This document shows positions 14,593-23,532 of a DNA stretch of 40,992 nt, piece by piece. How positions within the stretch are numbered: position 1 is the first letter of the stretch; each line of letters starts with the position of its first letter. The translations under genes and the position numbers were made by a program. The notes under the pieces were generated by a model that saw only the letters and a program-made list of their open reading frames with translations, did not search any database and was not told the DNA's origin. The DNA comes from Geobacteraceae bacterium (lineage in GTDB: Bacteria > Desulfobacterota > Desulfuromonadia > Geobacterales > Geobacteraceae). Where the stretch lies: NCBI GenBank assembly GCA_024281055.1, contig JAMXLF010000014.1:1-40992 (forward strand), read 5' to 3'.

Positions 14593-16053
14593 TTACTTGA
14601 CGAATACGTACAGACTGGGGCTGCCGTTGCTCTCGGTCCAGATCCCGACCATCAGATTCTTCGCTATCGACATGGCACCGAAATAATCCGTGTTCTTGAA
14701 GCTCGCGTACCCCGTTGATGAGAGTGCGACCGTCAGCGCATAATCCGCCTGTGCAACACTGCTGAGCTGGATTGAGGTCATTGTCGCGGCAATATCGCCG
14801 TAAGCATCGTTAACCAACCCGTCGCTCGCGAACAGGGCGCTGCCGTAATACGGCGTGTTTGGTCCGTTCCCGGCGGAGAGCCAGTCCGTACGCCATATGC
14901 CGACGAGGTCGCCGGCAGCAAAGCTCGCCCCGCCAGTCCGGGTAAGGGTCATCAGGCTGAATGTTCCGTCAGGATTTGTGGCGACGGCGACCATGAGGTT
15001 CTTGTCCTGGGAGAGGACCCCTGAAAAACTCGTCCATGCATTGCTTGCCACGCTACCCGTGGCATCGATAGTCAGAGTGGCAGCCGGAGTGCTGCCGCTG
15101 CCGCTGCTCCGCGTTTCACCCGTGATGCTCATGGTGCCGCTTGCGTCGATGGTTGCGTATCCATGCGTCCAGGCGGGCGAAGCGCCCGTTATCAGCTGAC
15201 CAAGACTCCACGTCCCCTGCAGGTCGGCCTGGCCATAGGTCGCGCCCCCCCTGCACATGACAATCATGGCGTAATCCCCGCCTGCCGGTGAGATCGTTCC
15301 GACTATCATGCTCTTGTCCTTCGTCATGATACCGCGGAAACCGGTGCCGGTACCGCCGGGAAATGTGACCACACCGCTGGGATAGATCGAATAAGTCACC
15401 GAAGGTGTCGTCCCTGAACCGGCACTCGACTCGTAGCTTGCGGCGGCCGCAGTGCCGCTCGCGTCGATGCTCACCATGCTACTTTGCCACCCCGCCCCTG
15501 TTCCGGCAGTTATCTGCTGCACATTCCAGCTCCCCGCAAGGTCAGACACGGCAAAAGCCGATCCGGCAAGGGCACCGGGGATGGTCTTGTCCTCGCCGCT
15601 GCCGGTTACTCCGCTTGCTTTGGTCGGGTCGTTGCCCGACTGGGCGACCCCCGTTACCGTACTGATGAAGCCTAAATCTACGGCGGTTATCGCAAGGACC
15701 GCAAACTTGTTGGTCGCACCCCAGTAGACGGGGAATACACGGGCGCTGGCGGTCCCATCGTTCTCGATGATATAGAACTTGTATGTTCTGCCGGCCGGGA
15801 GGGGGAGCGAAAAGCTTTTCCCCCCCGACAGGTCTGCGCTTGCCGCGACACTGCCCATTGCCATTCCGGTTGTTGCGTCAAAGGCAGCAAACGTGCCTCC
15901 CGTAATTGAGCCGGTGACCGTCGCCGTCGTCATGCCGGGCACAGTGACAGAAGATCCCCCGGTGCCGCCACCACCAGCACAAGCTGCAAGTACCACCATT
16001 GCCAGAACCACAGCCAGCACCTTGCTAAATCCTGCAAAAATCTGCCGCATCAT
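14593..16053 (-). CDS. large lipoprotein with internal repeats
   Basis: 486 residues. The signal peptide ends in the lipobox LAAC (C25) and is followed by a Gly/Ser linker, indicating outer-membrane anchoring. The region about 170-486 has three diverged repeats of 95-105 residues, each with DLxGxW, an IDASGT-type strand, a Gly/Ser turn region, FxGxxxxDKxxMV and a final strand (MTLTRTGG). The repeats look beta-rich, resembling lipocalin-like or sandwich modules. Function unknown. The stop overlaps the first possible start of the downstream cyclotransferase gene (TAATG). ATG 16053 follows GGGGGCG. No cysteines other than the lipobox and one internal Cys. Confidence 0.75.
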   Translation of the reverse strand: MMRQIFAGFSKVLAVVLAMVVLAACAGGGGTGGSSVTVPGMTTATVTGSITGGTFAAFDATTGMAMGSVAASADLSGGKSFSLPLPAGRTYKFYIIENDGTASARVFPVYWGATNKFAVLAITAVDLGFISTVTGVAQSGNDPTKASGVTGSGEDKTIPGALAGSAFAVSDLAGSWNVQQITAGTGAGWQSSMVSIDASGTAAAASYESSAGSGTTPSVTYSIYPSGVVTFPGGTGTGFRGIMTKDKSMIVGTISPAGGDYAMIVMCRGGATYGQADLQGTWSLGQLITGASPAWTHGYATIDASGTMSITGETRSSGSGSTPAATLTIDATGSVASNAWTSFSGVLSQDKNLMVAVATNPDGTFSLMTLTRTGGASFAAGDLVGIWRTDWLSAGNGPNTPYYGSALFASDGLVNDAYGDIAATMTSIQLSSVAQADYALTVALSSTGYASFKNTDYFGAMSIAKNLMVGIWTESNGSPSLYVFVK

Positions 16054-16094
16054 ACGCCCCCATCATTAGTAGAATATTGATCCATTTCCATCAT

Positions 16095-16472
16095 CTACCT
16101 CCCCTTGGGGCAGGTTATGTCAATAAACAACCGCACATCCCATCCCGCCTTCTCCATACACTGCCGGTAAAACTCCCCGTCTTCCCCCATACTTATCTCG
16201 TACCCTCCCTGATGAGAAGAACCGAAGGAATTTAGCTGCAACCCTCCCGCGGGAAACTTCACTACCACTTTCCGCTCAGCGCCCCGGTGACAACGCTGTG
16301 CATCGGCCTCGTAGCGGTAAACTTCCTTTTGGCGCTCTCGGGCATCTGCTTGCTGCTTCGGCGTCAATGCATTCCATTCCTTTTCCGTCATATTCAGTGG
16401 ATAACTGAAACATCCTGCAAAGAACACGAACACCCCGAAGAGTAGTGACCTGATTTTCATAAGGCCCATCAT
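16095..16472 (-). CDS. small lipoprotein, last gene of the secretion cluster
   Basis: 125 residues. A short signal peptide ends in FAGC, so it is lipidated. The mature part begins SYPLNMTEKEWNALTPKQQADARERQ, a motif common in small proteobacterial lipoproteins (EWNALTPEQQ). Three further Cys (one in QRCHRG, one in RQCMEK, one near the end) may form disulfides in the periplasm. ATG 16472 lies one base after the response-regulator stop; ATG 16460 is an alternative. It appears to be the distal gene of the long - strand cluster. Confidence 0.7.
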   Translation of the reverse strand: MMGLMKIRSLLFGVFVFFAGCFSYPLNMTEKEWNALTPKQQADARERQKEVYRYEADAQRCHRGAERKVVVKFPAGGLQLNSFGSSHQGGYEISMGEDGEFYRQCMEKAGWDVRLFIDITCPKGR

Positions 16473-16473
16473 T

Positions 16474-17409
16474 CTATCTGCGCCCCTTCCCCTCCGTCAC
16501 ACTTCCGAACCAGAGCAGCAAGTCGAGCAGGGCAAATGTGGCTGCCTGCACGGTGTATGCAGTCGGCCGGAACGCCCCGCCTTCGTCGATGGCGTGGATG
16601 CCGTCGGAGGCGACCTTGTAGACCATCTCCGAAAACCGGTAGAGGATGGAGCGGTAATGAAGGTATACCCTGCCGGTATTCCTCTGGGCATGGGGATCGT
16701 ACCCCCCCTTCAGGTGCTCCAGGATACGGGCCACGTCGACACAGCTCTTGTCCCCCCCCTGGCGCGTCTGGATGAACTGCGCCGGCACCATCTCGGGCTC
16801 GATCCGGTGAAGGGCAAGGTATATCTTTTCCTGGAGGCTCCGCAGGTTCGCCAGATTGCCCCTGATCCGCGGTAACGCAGTCGCCTGCATGTTGACAAGA
16901 CAGTCGAGAAGCTCACCATGGGCGTCACTCCCCAGATGGCGCTCAACGACGCCAAAGACATCCGGATAGCGGTTGACGATCTTCACCCAGCCCAGTTCCT
17001 CTGCACTTTTGCGCAGGCAGGCAAACATCGCCGCCTCGTCCCGCCCCTTGCGATACACCTGCCAAATCCCGTCGAAGTCCCGTTGATACCGCTCGAACAA
17101 GGGCTGCACACCGGTGATGGCCACGAGCGGCAGATCGGGCGCCCTTTCGGTAAAGTACTTGGTGGCCGCAATGATGAAACTGCCGTCGGGAGTTTCCTGG
17201 TTGCGGTGCTTGTAGCACTCCACGTCCAGGATAATGCCGCAGAGTGTCTTCCCTTCGTCCCCCTCGATAATCTCCTTCCCCGCCTCCAGGCTTGCAACGT
17301 GACGCAGCGCAATCCCGTATCGCTGTCCGTCCCGGAACAGGGCATCCACGTATTGCTCGTCGTCGTCGATGACCAGCATGGTCAAATGGTCAGCATCGGG
17401 CTTGCCCAT
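16474..17409 (-). CDS. response regulator with uncharacterised output domain
   Basis: 311 residues. The receiver domain occupies residues about 10-130: the acidic triad VIDDDEQ (D15-D17), phospho-acceptor D62 in GIILDVECYK, switch threonine T99 in VAITG and K121 in YRKG. The loop after D62 is long. The C-terminal 170 residues are helical and match no DNA-binding or enzymatic output domain that I recognise; they may act by protein contact. It follows directly on the kinase gene (its ATG abuts the kinase TGA), so the pair is co-translated. The context suggests it adjusts the secretion/energiser cluster or its activity. Confidence 0.82.
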   Translation of the reverse strand: MGKPDADHLTMLVIDDDEQYVDALFRDGQRYGIALRHVASLEAGKEIIEGDEGKTLCGIILDVECYKHRNQETPDGSFIIAATKYFTERAPDLPLVAITGVQPLFERYQRDFDGIWQVYRKGRDEAAMFACLRKSAEELGWVKIVNRYPDVFGVVERHLGSDAHGELLDCLVNMQATALPRIRGNLANLRSLQEKIYLALHRIEPEMVPAQFIQTRQGGDKSCVDVARILEHLKGGYDPHAQRNTGRVYLHYRSILYRFSEMVYKVASDGIHAIDEGGAFRPTAYTVQAATFALLDLLLWFGSVTEGKGRR

Positions 17410-18705
17410 TCATGCTCTCCTCTTCGGCAGGGTGATGCGGAACCTGACCGGGCTGTTGGCAAGCTTCCGGAACGTGCCGCCGTGCACCTCCACGCACTTC
17501 TTCACCCACGCCCCACCCAGCCCCTTGCCGGGGCTCGTCTTCCCCTTCCGGCCGAAGGTCAGGAAATCCCGGGGCTTGAAACCCTGGGGGAAAGGCACCC
17601 CGTTGTTTTCGCAGTCTATCTCGATCTCCTTGAAAGTCTCCCGGACCTCGAAACGGACATACGGCGCCCCCTGGCACGTGAACCCGTCCGGAAAACCGTG
17701 GACCTCGGCGTTTCTGACGATATTCTTGACGGCCTGGACGAACGAAGGACGGTGCAGACGCGCCGTCGTCTGCCTGGCACACTCCAGCACCAGCTTGAAG
17801 CGTCTCTCCAGAAAAAGCGGGATGATCTCCTTCTCGAACAGCTCCACCAGCTTTACCTCCTCGAAATCGTCCGCCGTTATCCGGTTGCCGAAGATGTCCT
17901 CCGTCGTCTCGATGATTTCCCTAATCTGCAGAAGGCTCACCGTCGCAGTTTCAAGGGCCGCAGCGATGGTTTCCCCGCTCCCGTCGCGCCGTCTTGCCAC
18001 CACTTCATCGAGCATGCGCCGTTCCCCGAGATAAGCGGCGACTCCCCGGATCGGGGAGAGCGCCATCTGTATGGTCGGGTTGACACTGTGGCTTACGTGA
18101 CGCAGGATCGCATGTTCGGTCTGCTGCTTGTCGGCGACATGGCGCAGGAGCCTTTTCTGGGATTTCAGCTCCCGGTAGTAATCGAGTGCTGCTCCTGCCA
18201 TGATCAGGAGGATAACGAAGGCGGCGCTCATCGGAACGATGACAGCGCCGGCGCGGCCGAAGAGGTTGAGGAGGACGATGAGGAAGACCAGGCAAGAGTT
18301 AAGCAGCAATATCTTTCTCATCGAGCTGAAGTAGGAGCAGACCCCCGCCGAGAGGAGGATGACCACCCCCTGGCCGGCTGTCATGGCGACTGGCGACACG
18401 GGGACCATACGACGCACCGCGATGAATTCCCGCACCCGGAGGAGCCACCAGAGCAGCCGGGTGATCAGGTCGTCGAGGAGCGCCGATTGCCCGAGATAAT
18501 ATACCGACATGGCAATCAGCGCGCCTGACACGACATTGGCCAGCAGGACCCGCTCACGCGAACGGTAGAGAAGATCGTAAGAGCCTGCCAGCCACTTTCG
18601 TGCGACGGAGCCGTTGAACCTGACGGCGAAGGGTTTCAGGCGAAGACCGATCCCGATCGCCGTCAGGCATTTCTTGACCCGCCGCCACAGACGGTTACTC
18701 TTCAT
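17410..18705 (-). CDS. membrane histidine kinase, divergent
   Basis: 431 residues. About four hydrophobic helices fall between residues 50 and 175, followed by a helical linker and a kinase core. The H-box is unusual: LRHVSHSVNPTIQ (H203 or H206) instead of the common HELRTPL type. The ATPase has an N-box VKNIVRNAEVHGF (N328, N332), a weak G1 box in DCENNGVPF and a G2 box GKGLGGAWV. It should autophosphorylate and pass phosphate to the regulator encoded immediately downstream. No periplasmic sensor domain of recognised type is seen; sensing may be through the membrane helices. The gene lies 24 bases after the porin gene. Confidence 0.8.
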   Translation of the reverse strand: MKSNRLWRRVKKCLTAIGIGLRLKPFAVRFNGSVARKWLAGSYDLLYRSRERVLLANVVSGALIAMSVYYLGQSALLDDLITRLLWWLLRVREFIAVRRMVPVSPVAMTAGQGVVILLSAGVCSYFSSMRKILLLNSCLVFLIVLLNLFGRAGAVIVPMSAAFVILLIMAGAALDYYRELKSQKRLLRHVADKQQTEHAILRHVSHSVNPTIQMALSPIRGVAAYLGERRMLDEVVARRRDGSGETIAAALETATVSLLQIREIIETTEDIFGNRITADDFEEVKLVELFEKEIIPLFLERRFKLVLECARQTTARLHRPSFVQAVKNIVRNAEVHGFPDGFTCQGAPYVRFEVRETFKEIEIDCENNGVPFPQGFKPRDFLTFGRKGKTSPGKGLGGAWVKKCVEVHGGTFRKLANSPVRFRITLPKRRA

Positions 18706-18729
18706 AGCGGTCCGCTGAAAGGCTCACTG

Positions 18730-20448
18730 CTAGAATCTCGCATTCAGGTTCAACTGAAACACGTCGACCGCAAGCGGCGGTCCGGAAATCTGATCGGCAC
18801 TGGACCAGCGGGCCTGCAGCCAGAAATTTTTCAGCAGCCCGAATTCTCCTCCCACTATCCACCCCTTGGCGTTTGTCCCGCCGACATGGAAATCGGGATC
18901 GGTAAAGGCATCGATGACCGCATCCGCCTCCAGGTACTTGTAGAAGAAATAGCCCTTCCAGTCGCCGAATTCTCGAATGGTCGGATAGCCGATCGCGAGG
19001 CCGATCTGGTAGCCGGTAGATTCCTCCTTCACATCGGGGTTGCCGGTCCTCTGCACCACATCGGCACGGTTAAAGCCGAGGTTTTTCACGAAGTCTCCCA
19101 CAAACACGACATGGACCGGATCCCAGTAGCCGAGGTCCACCATGCCCGTGACGTTCAGCTCCCGGAATTCGGACGCCAGCGCTGTCTTGATCGCGGACGA
19201 GGGATCGATATCGAAGAGGGTGTTCCCCTTCTGCTGGAAGAGCGGTGCGGTGTAATCGTTCTGGCCGGGAAAGGCAGGATAGTTTGCCCGTCCCACGACG
19301 TTCTCGAAATCATAGAAGGCAACCCCGAGCATTGTGCTGACTTTTTCCCGCGGTTTGTAGTTCAGGATCGTCTGGCCTGCGAACATCCACTTGTCGCGGG
19401 AAGAGAACTCCACCTCCTGCACGGCAAAGGCCCCGGCCGTCACTGTCCCGGTCAGCCGGGGGGTGAGCTGCTTGGTATAGCTTCCTGCAACACCGTCAAA
19501 GCGGAGATCGGGCCACCAGACCAGATCGGTCGATAACCAGGGGCTTGGGATCCGACCTCCCCAAAACGTGAGAGACTGCTGCGGTGTCCATTTCAGGTAG
19601 CCGAGATCGAGTGCGATCGATTTCTTGTTGTAATAATCGCCGAGCACGACTCTTTGCGAAACCGGGTTGCTGGTGGTCCCGGTAGAAATGCCGATCACGG
19701 CCTCTACCTGGTCGTTCACCCGGGCCGTCATGTTCAAACGGGCACGAAGCAGCAGGCGGTTCCGGTCGGTCGTGGTGTTCAGCAGAGTCGTAGGACTGCC
19801 TGGGTTCAGCAACAGGGCGTTGTTCTGATCGAAGAAGTCCCCCTCGTACTGGAGCCGGACATCTCCGGCAAAGCTGATCCTGTTGAGCCAGTCCGGCAGT
19901 GATTTCCTGGTTTCGCTCTTCGCCTCCAGGACCGCTTCCTCTTTGATCTCGTTCTTCATCGTGCCCTGGACTTCCTTGCGGATCTCTTTGGTAACACTGG
20001 CCATTACCCGGTCATACAGAGCCTTCTCCTTGCCGAGGGGCGTGGAGGCCAGCTTCGCCATGATTCCGTCGGCCTCTTCGCCGCTGAGGGTCCCCTGCAC
20101 CCGCAGGTAGTCGACCACCGCTTCGATATCACCACCCGGAATGAAGCTGTTTCTGACCTTGTTGGTTATTTCCGCGTACTCGTCCTCATCGATTGTCCCT
20201 TTGCTCCGGAGCACCGTGAGTACCGCTTCCAGGTCTTTCCCGGCCTCGTCCGGCGTTTTGATCTTTTCCTTGAGTGCCGTTGCCTCATCGCCGGTTATGA
20301 CTTCCTTGTTCTTGAACAGATCGACCAGCGCACCGATGACTTCCACCCGGCCGTTATCGGCCGGCTTTTCCTCACCCCAGGCAGCCATGCTGAATACCGT
20401 GGTTATCCATGCCACCGTGAGCACGAGTATGAAACGACGCAGCATCAA
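18730..20448 (-). CDS. putative outer-membrane porin
   Basis: 572 residues with a signal peptide (cleavage near AAWGEE). Residues about 30-185 are charged and helical, with repeats of the type VLRSKGTIDEDEYAEI and YLRVQGTLSGEEADGI, likely a periplasmic coiled coil. From about 190 (ISFAGDVRLQYEGDF) alternating amphipathic strands run to the terminal Phe (LNARF), the hallmark of a Bam-assembled beta-barrel. This fits the putative porin family found in Geobacter, which forms outer-membrane channels. Its location after the TonB-like gene suggests the barrel could be the TonB-linked or exoprotein-linked pore. ATG 20448 gives a good signal peptide. Confidence 0.85.
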   Translation of the reverse strand: MMLRRFILVLTVAWITTVFSMAAWGEEKPADNGRVEVIGALVDLFKNKEVITGDEATALKEKIKTPDEAGKDLEAVLTVLRSKGTIDEDEYAEITNKVRNSFIPGGDIEAVVDYLRVQGTLSGEEADGIMAKLASTPLGKEKALYDRVMASVTKEIRKEVQGTMKNEIKEEAVLEAKSETRKSLPDWLNRISFAGDVRLQYEGDFFDQNNALLLNPGSPTTLLNTTTDRNRLLLRARLNMTARVNDQVEAVIGISTGTTSNPVSQRVVLGDYYNKKSIALDLGYLKWTPQQSLTFWGGRIPSPWLSTDLVWWPDLRFDGVAGSYTKQLTPRLTGTVTAGAFAVQEVEFSSRDKWMFAGQTILNYKPREKVSTMLGVAFYDFENVVGRANYPAFPGQNDYTAPLFQQKGNTLFDIDPSSAIKTALASEFRELNVTGMVDLGYWDPVHVVFVGDFVKNLGFNRADVVQRTGNPDVKEESTGYQIGLAIGYPTIREFGDWKGYFFYKYLEADAVIDAFTDPDFHVGGTNAKGWIVGGEFGLLKNFWLQARWSSADQISGPPLAVDVFQLNLNARF

Positions 20449-20491
20449 ATTTCCCTCCAGATCTTGTAGTTGAGACGATTATCGAGATGGT

Positions 20492-21211
20492 TTATCCTTG
20501 AGATGTTATCTTGATGGTCATGCCGCCCGGCATCCCCTCGGGAGGGACTTCGCTGATCCGCATCGAGACGAGCGCTTCTTTGACCGCCTTGTCTACTTTC
20601 TGTTGCCCTGAAGAAGTGGTGATCCGGTAAGAAATGACCGCCCCCTTGCCGTTAAGGGTGATTTTCACCACGGTCTGGTACTTACCCTTCGGAATGCCGC
20701 CGTCCTGCTCCAGTTGTCTGTTCACCTGCGCCCTGATCTCATCCTGGACCTTCTGGATGTAGCGGCCGTATTTCGCCATAAGGTTCAGCCGGTTCATCCC
20801 CCCTCCCGGGCTGCCGAGGGTGATGCCCCGCCCCCCCTTCTTACCGACCAGGCCGAAGGCATCGCTTCCAGCACCACCATCACCGTCGACCCCGAGGTCG
20901 CTGCCGGCTGGTGTGTTATCCTGGGACTCCTGGGGCTGGTCCTGGGCCTGCGGTGTGTCCTGGGGCATCGACACTTCCTTGGGCACTTCCTTCGGGACTT
21001 CCGGCTCCGGCGGCTTTTCCTTTACTTCCGGCGGCGGTGGCGGCTTCAGCAGGGTGACCGTGGATATCTGCTCCTTTTTCCTCGGCCCCACATCGGTCAT
21101 CATCACCTTGACCAGGAAACCGACGCCGGCCAGCAAGACAAGGCCGATTGCCCCCGGCACCAGCCAGTTCTGGTACGGCATCTTATTCTTGTTCTTCTTC
21201 TTATCGGTCAT
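20492..21211 (-). CDS. TonB-like energy transducer
   Basis: 239 residues. A short basic cytoplasmic start (MTDKKKNKNK) is followed by one membrane helix (about 18-38). A proline/glutamate-rich periplasmic spacer comes next (PPPPPEVKEKPPEPEVPKE), then a Gly-rich linker and a C-terminal TonB/TolA-type domain (about 150-239; VVKITLNGKGAVISYRITTSSG). With the ExbB fusion and ExbD just upstream it completes a proton-motive-force transmission complex. ATG 21211 is chosen; a TTG at 21232 would place seven extra residues in front, within the palindromic repeat, and is unlikely. Confidence 0.85.
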   Translation of the reverse strand: MTDKKKNKNKMPYQNWLVPGAIGLVLLAGVGFLVKVMMTDVGPRKKEQISTVTLLKPPPPPEVKEKPPEPEVPKEVPKEVSMPQDTPQAQDQPQESQDNTPAGSDLGVDGDGGAGSDAFGLVGKKGGRGITLGSPGGGMNRLNLMAKYGRYIQKVQDEIRAQVNRQLEQDGGIPKGKYQTVVKITLNGKGAVISYRITTSSGQQKVDKAVKEALVSMRISEVPPEGMPGGMTIKITSQG

Positions 21212-21220
21212 CGTTGTCTC

Positions 21221-21294
21221 ATGTAGGGGCAACCCCGTGTGGTTGCCCTGTTTTTGGCGTCAGGAAGGGCGGCCACATGGGGCCGCCCCTACAT
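21221..21294. repeat. REPIN/MITE-like palindromic repeat
   Basis: A 74-base sequence with perfect 10-base inverted ends (ATGTAGGGGC and GCCCCTACAT). Each half is itself a hairpin: GGCAACC with GGTTGCC, and GGGCGGCC with GGCCGCCC. Two REP-like palindromes in inverted orientation are what REPIN elements, mobilised by a RAYT transposase elsewhere in the genome, look like. It sits between exbD and the TonB-like gene in the operon, where it could stabilise or attenuate the transcript. Confidence 0.65.
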
Positions 21295-21298
21295 TCGA

Positions 21299-21706
21299 TT
21301 ATTTCACCAGCTTCTGCGTCACCAGCCCCAGCTGCGTAATCTCCAGCTTCTGGAGGATGTCCAGAACGTCGATGATGCTTTTGTAGGAAATTTTCTCGTC
21401 CCCCCTCACCACCACCGGCAGGTTAGGGTCCGACGCCTTGTACTGGCGAAGCCTTGTTTCCAGCTCCGGCAGGGTCACCGGAAAACTGTCGAGGAAGATG
21501 GTCCCTTCCGCGGTGATGGTAATCGCCTTGGTGGTCGGCTTGATCTTGCTCGCCGCGGCGCTCGCCTTGGGTAGATTCACGTTGATCCCCTGGACAGAGG
21601 CAGTCACAACGATCATGAAGACCACCAGGAGGTTCCAGGCGAGGTCGAGCATCGGCACGACGTTGATCTCGACTACCTCATCATGGTCATCCGATGGCGC
21701 TTTCAT
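21299..21706 (-). CDS. ExbD/TolR-family protein
   Basis: 135 residues. The single membrane helix follows INVVPMLDLAWNLLVVFMI, whose conserved Asp (in MLDL) is the proton-binding residue of ExbD/TolR. The periplasmic domain ends with the typical strand-helix order (VVVRGDEKISYKSIIDVLDILQ). ExbD couples proton flow through the ExbB ring to the TonB protein. It overlaps the ExbB-fusion gene by four bases (ATGA), so the two are produced together. The usual family length is 130-145. Confidence 0.92.
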   Translation of the reverse strand: MKAPSDDHDEVVEINVVPMLDLAWNLLVVFMIVVTASVQGINVNLPKASAAASKIKPTTKAITITAEGTIFLDSFPVTLPELETRLRQYKASDPNLPVVVRGDEKISYKSIIDVLDILQKLEITQLGLVTQKLVK

Positions 21707-23511
21707 GCTTCCTCCCCATGAAACCCTTCGACCCGCAGGGCGTATTCTTCGATGAAATGCCGCGTTTCCACGTTCAGGTTCTTCATGTGCATGACCAGGT
21801 AGCTGTAGGCGAACAGGGCCGGAATCGCCACCAGCAGGCCGAACAGGGTACAGGCGAGCGCAGAGGCGACCCCCGGGGCGATGGCGGAGAGGTTGGCCTC
21901 GCCCGCCTCAGCCAGGTTGGCAAAAGTGTTCATGACCCCCCAGACCGTACCCAGAAGCCCCCAGAACGGTCCCCCCGAGATGCCGAGGGTAAGGACGATC
22001 ATCCAGGCGTTCATCTTCCTGGTTTCGTCCGAGTTGGCCCGGTCCAGGGCGGCGCGGAAGATGTTCAGGGCCGATGGGGTAAGGACGACCTCTTCCTGGC
22101 CTTTTGCATGTTTTTCGGCCCAGTGCATGATCTGGTTGTAGCCCGCCCTGTAGATGCGGAACAGGGAGGATTGCTCAAACGCGCTGTCCTCAAGGTCCAG
22201 TTCCAGCGGGTCGTGGAGGTTGTTGAAGCTCTCCAGGAACGCGTCATTCCCCTTCTTTATCTTCTGCAGCCTGGTGAACTTGTTGATGAACACCCCCGCT
22301 GCGAGGAACAGCATGGTCGTACAAAGGGCGATGACGAGCCAGCCGTCGAAGGTGATGTTACGGGCGGTTGTCTTCATGAGGCGAATGGTGAGGTTTTCTC
22401 CGCCCCCATTGCCGCTCTCCTCCTGCTGTATGGTGGTCAGCTTCCCGTCCTGCCCCTGGCCTGCTGCCGCTGCCGCGATCCACGCGGCTGAACGGGCAGC
22501 GCTGGAGAGTTCAACCTCGTCCAGGTCACCGGCAAAGGCGTTCCCCCCCCTCATGGACGCCCCCATGGCAATTTCGGTCGCCGGCGAGGGAAGAGCCGCA
22601 AAGAGGTTCAACGCCGACACCTGTCGGCCGTCGATGTAGACCGCCGCGAACTGCTTCTCGGAATCGGCGGTGACTGCCACATGGTGCCACGCCTTGAGGG
22701 TGATCGTCCCTTTCTTGTCGCTCACGACCGGCTGCTTGCCGCTTGTCCCGACCCGCAAGTAGGGGCGGTCCTGATCGATCCCGACAACGATCGACTGCCC
22801 CCCGTCATCCCAGGAGAAGAGGTGGGCGTCGTTCTGCGGCTGTTCGATCCGTACCCAGGCAGAATAAGTGAAGCCCTTGGCAAAATTGAGGGATGGGGTC
22901 CGCTGGACGACGATCTTTTCCCCGGTCCCCTTGAAGCTGTAACCGTTACCGATGGCGGACGGTGTGCCGTGAGTGCCGGCAAAGGCCGAGGCGTGGTTGC
23001 CGTAGGAGGTTGAGTCCTTGGGCGCCCCGTCATTCTCCGCCAGGTGATAGACCAGCACCTGGCTGGTGTCGTAGGTCCCGCCCGGCTCTTCCAGCCCGCC
23101 GGGGGCGGAGTCGTTGCCGTAATAAAGCCAGATGGCATCCTGGCTTCCCCCGCCGGCCATCTGGGGGACCCGGACCCAGACAAGTGCGATCTCCTGCTTC
23201 GGGTCGAACTTCTCGATATGGAACTTGAGCGGCACCTTGTCGTCCGCGCTGACGAAGCGCAGGTCGGAGCCGTCCTTCTTGGCGCTGGAGAAGCTGAAGT
23301 TCCCCGAATGGAGGCGGACCAGAACCGGCACGTCGGTCAGGTTATCCTTGATGCCCGCCCCCTTGTCCGACAGATCGAATGCGACCTTCCGCCGGCATTG
23401 CCACTTCTTGTCCCACCAGGCGTTCGCGTTGAACACCCCGGCAACCAGCACCAGCGACAGGGCCAACGCCGTTATCCCCGCAAATCTGTTCCACCACTCT
23501 TTTCCCATCAC
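21703..23511 (-). CDS. DUF2341-LamG-ExbB/TolQ fusion proton channel
   Basis: 602 residues. The signal sequence (about 1-31) is followed by a DUF2341 segment opening WWDKKWQCRRKV and reaching about residue 150. A LamG/concanavalin-like jelly roll follows (about 155-345: SYGNHASA..., FTYSAWVRI, AWHHVAVTAD, AVYIDGRQV, GDLDEVELSS). A membrane helix (391-410) and a complete MotA/TolQ/ExbB channel (about 440-595) come next, with helices at 503-525 and 548-570, GTVWGVMNTF and APGVASALACTLFGLLVAIPAL. ExbB normally has only about 240 residues, so a 370-residue periplasmic carbohydrate- or protein-binding head has been added to the channel. It directly precedes exbD (overlap) and the TonB-like gene. 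Its proximity to the exoprotein suggests the head senses or grips the secreted protein or cell-wall glycans; this is inference. Confidence 0.9.
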   Translation of the reverse strand: MMGKEWWNRFAGITALALSLVLVAGVFNANAWWDKKWQCRRKVAFDLSDKGAGIKDNLTDVPVLVRLHSGNFSFSSAKKDGSDLRFVSADDKVPLKFHIEKFDPKQEIALVWVRVPQMAGGGSQDAIWLYYGNDSAPGGLEEPGGTYDTSQVLVYHLAENDGAPKDSTSYGNHASAFAGTHGTPSAIGNGYSFKGTGEKIVVQRTPSLNFAKGFTYSAWVRIEQPQNDAHLFSWDDGGQSIVVGIDQDRPYLRVGTSGKQPVVSDKKGTITLKAWHHVAVTADSEKQFAAVYIDGRQVSALNLFAALPSPATEIAMGASMRGGNAFAGDLDEVELSSAARSAAWIAAAAAGQGQDGKLTTIQQEESGNGGGENLTIRLMKTTARNITFDGWLVIALCTTMLFLAAGVFINKFTRLQKIKKGNDAFLESFNNLHDPLELDLEDSAFEQSSLFRIYRAGYNQIMHWAEKHAKGQEEVVLTPSALNIFRAALDRANSDETRKMNAWMIVLTLGISGGPFWGLLGTVWGVMNTFANLAEAGEANLSAIAPGVASALACTLFGLLVAIPALFAYSYLVMHMKNLNVETRHFIEEYALRVEGFHGEEA

Positions 23512-23532
23512 TTCTTCCTCCGATGTGTGCTG

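Noticed and set aside
16918-18528. 536-codon open frame on the + strand
   Set aside because: It is the antisense shadow of the kinase and regulator genes. It lacks a ribosome site and its composition (many Leu-Pro-Arg-His-Asp) is that of a GC-skewed shadow.
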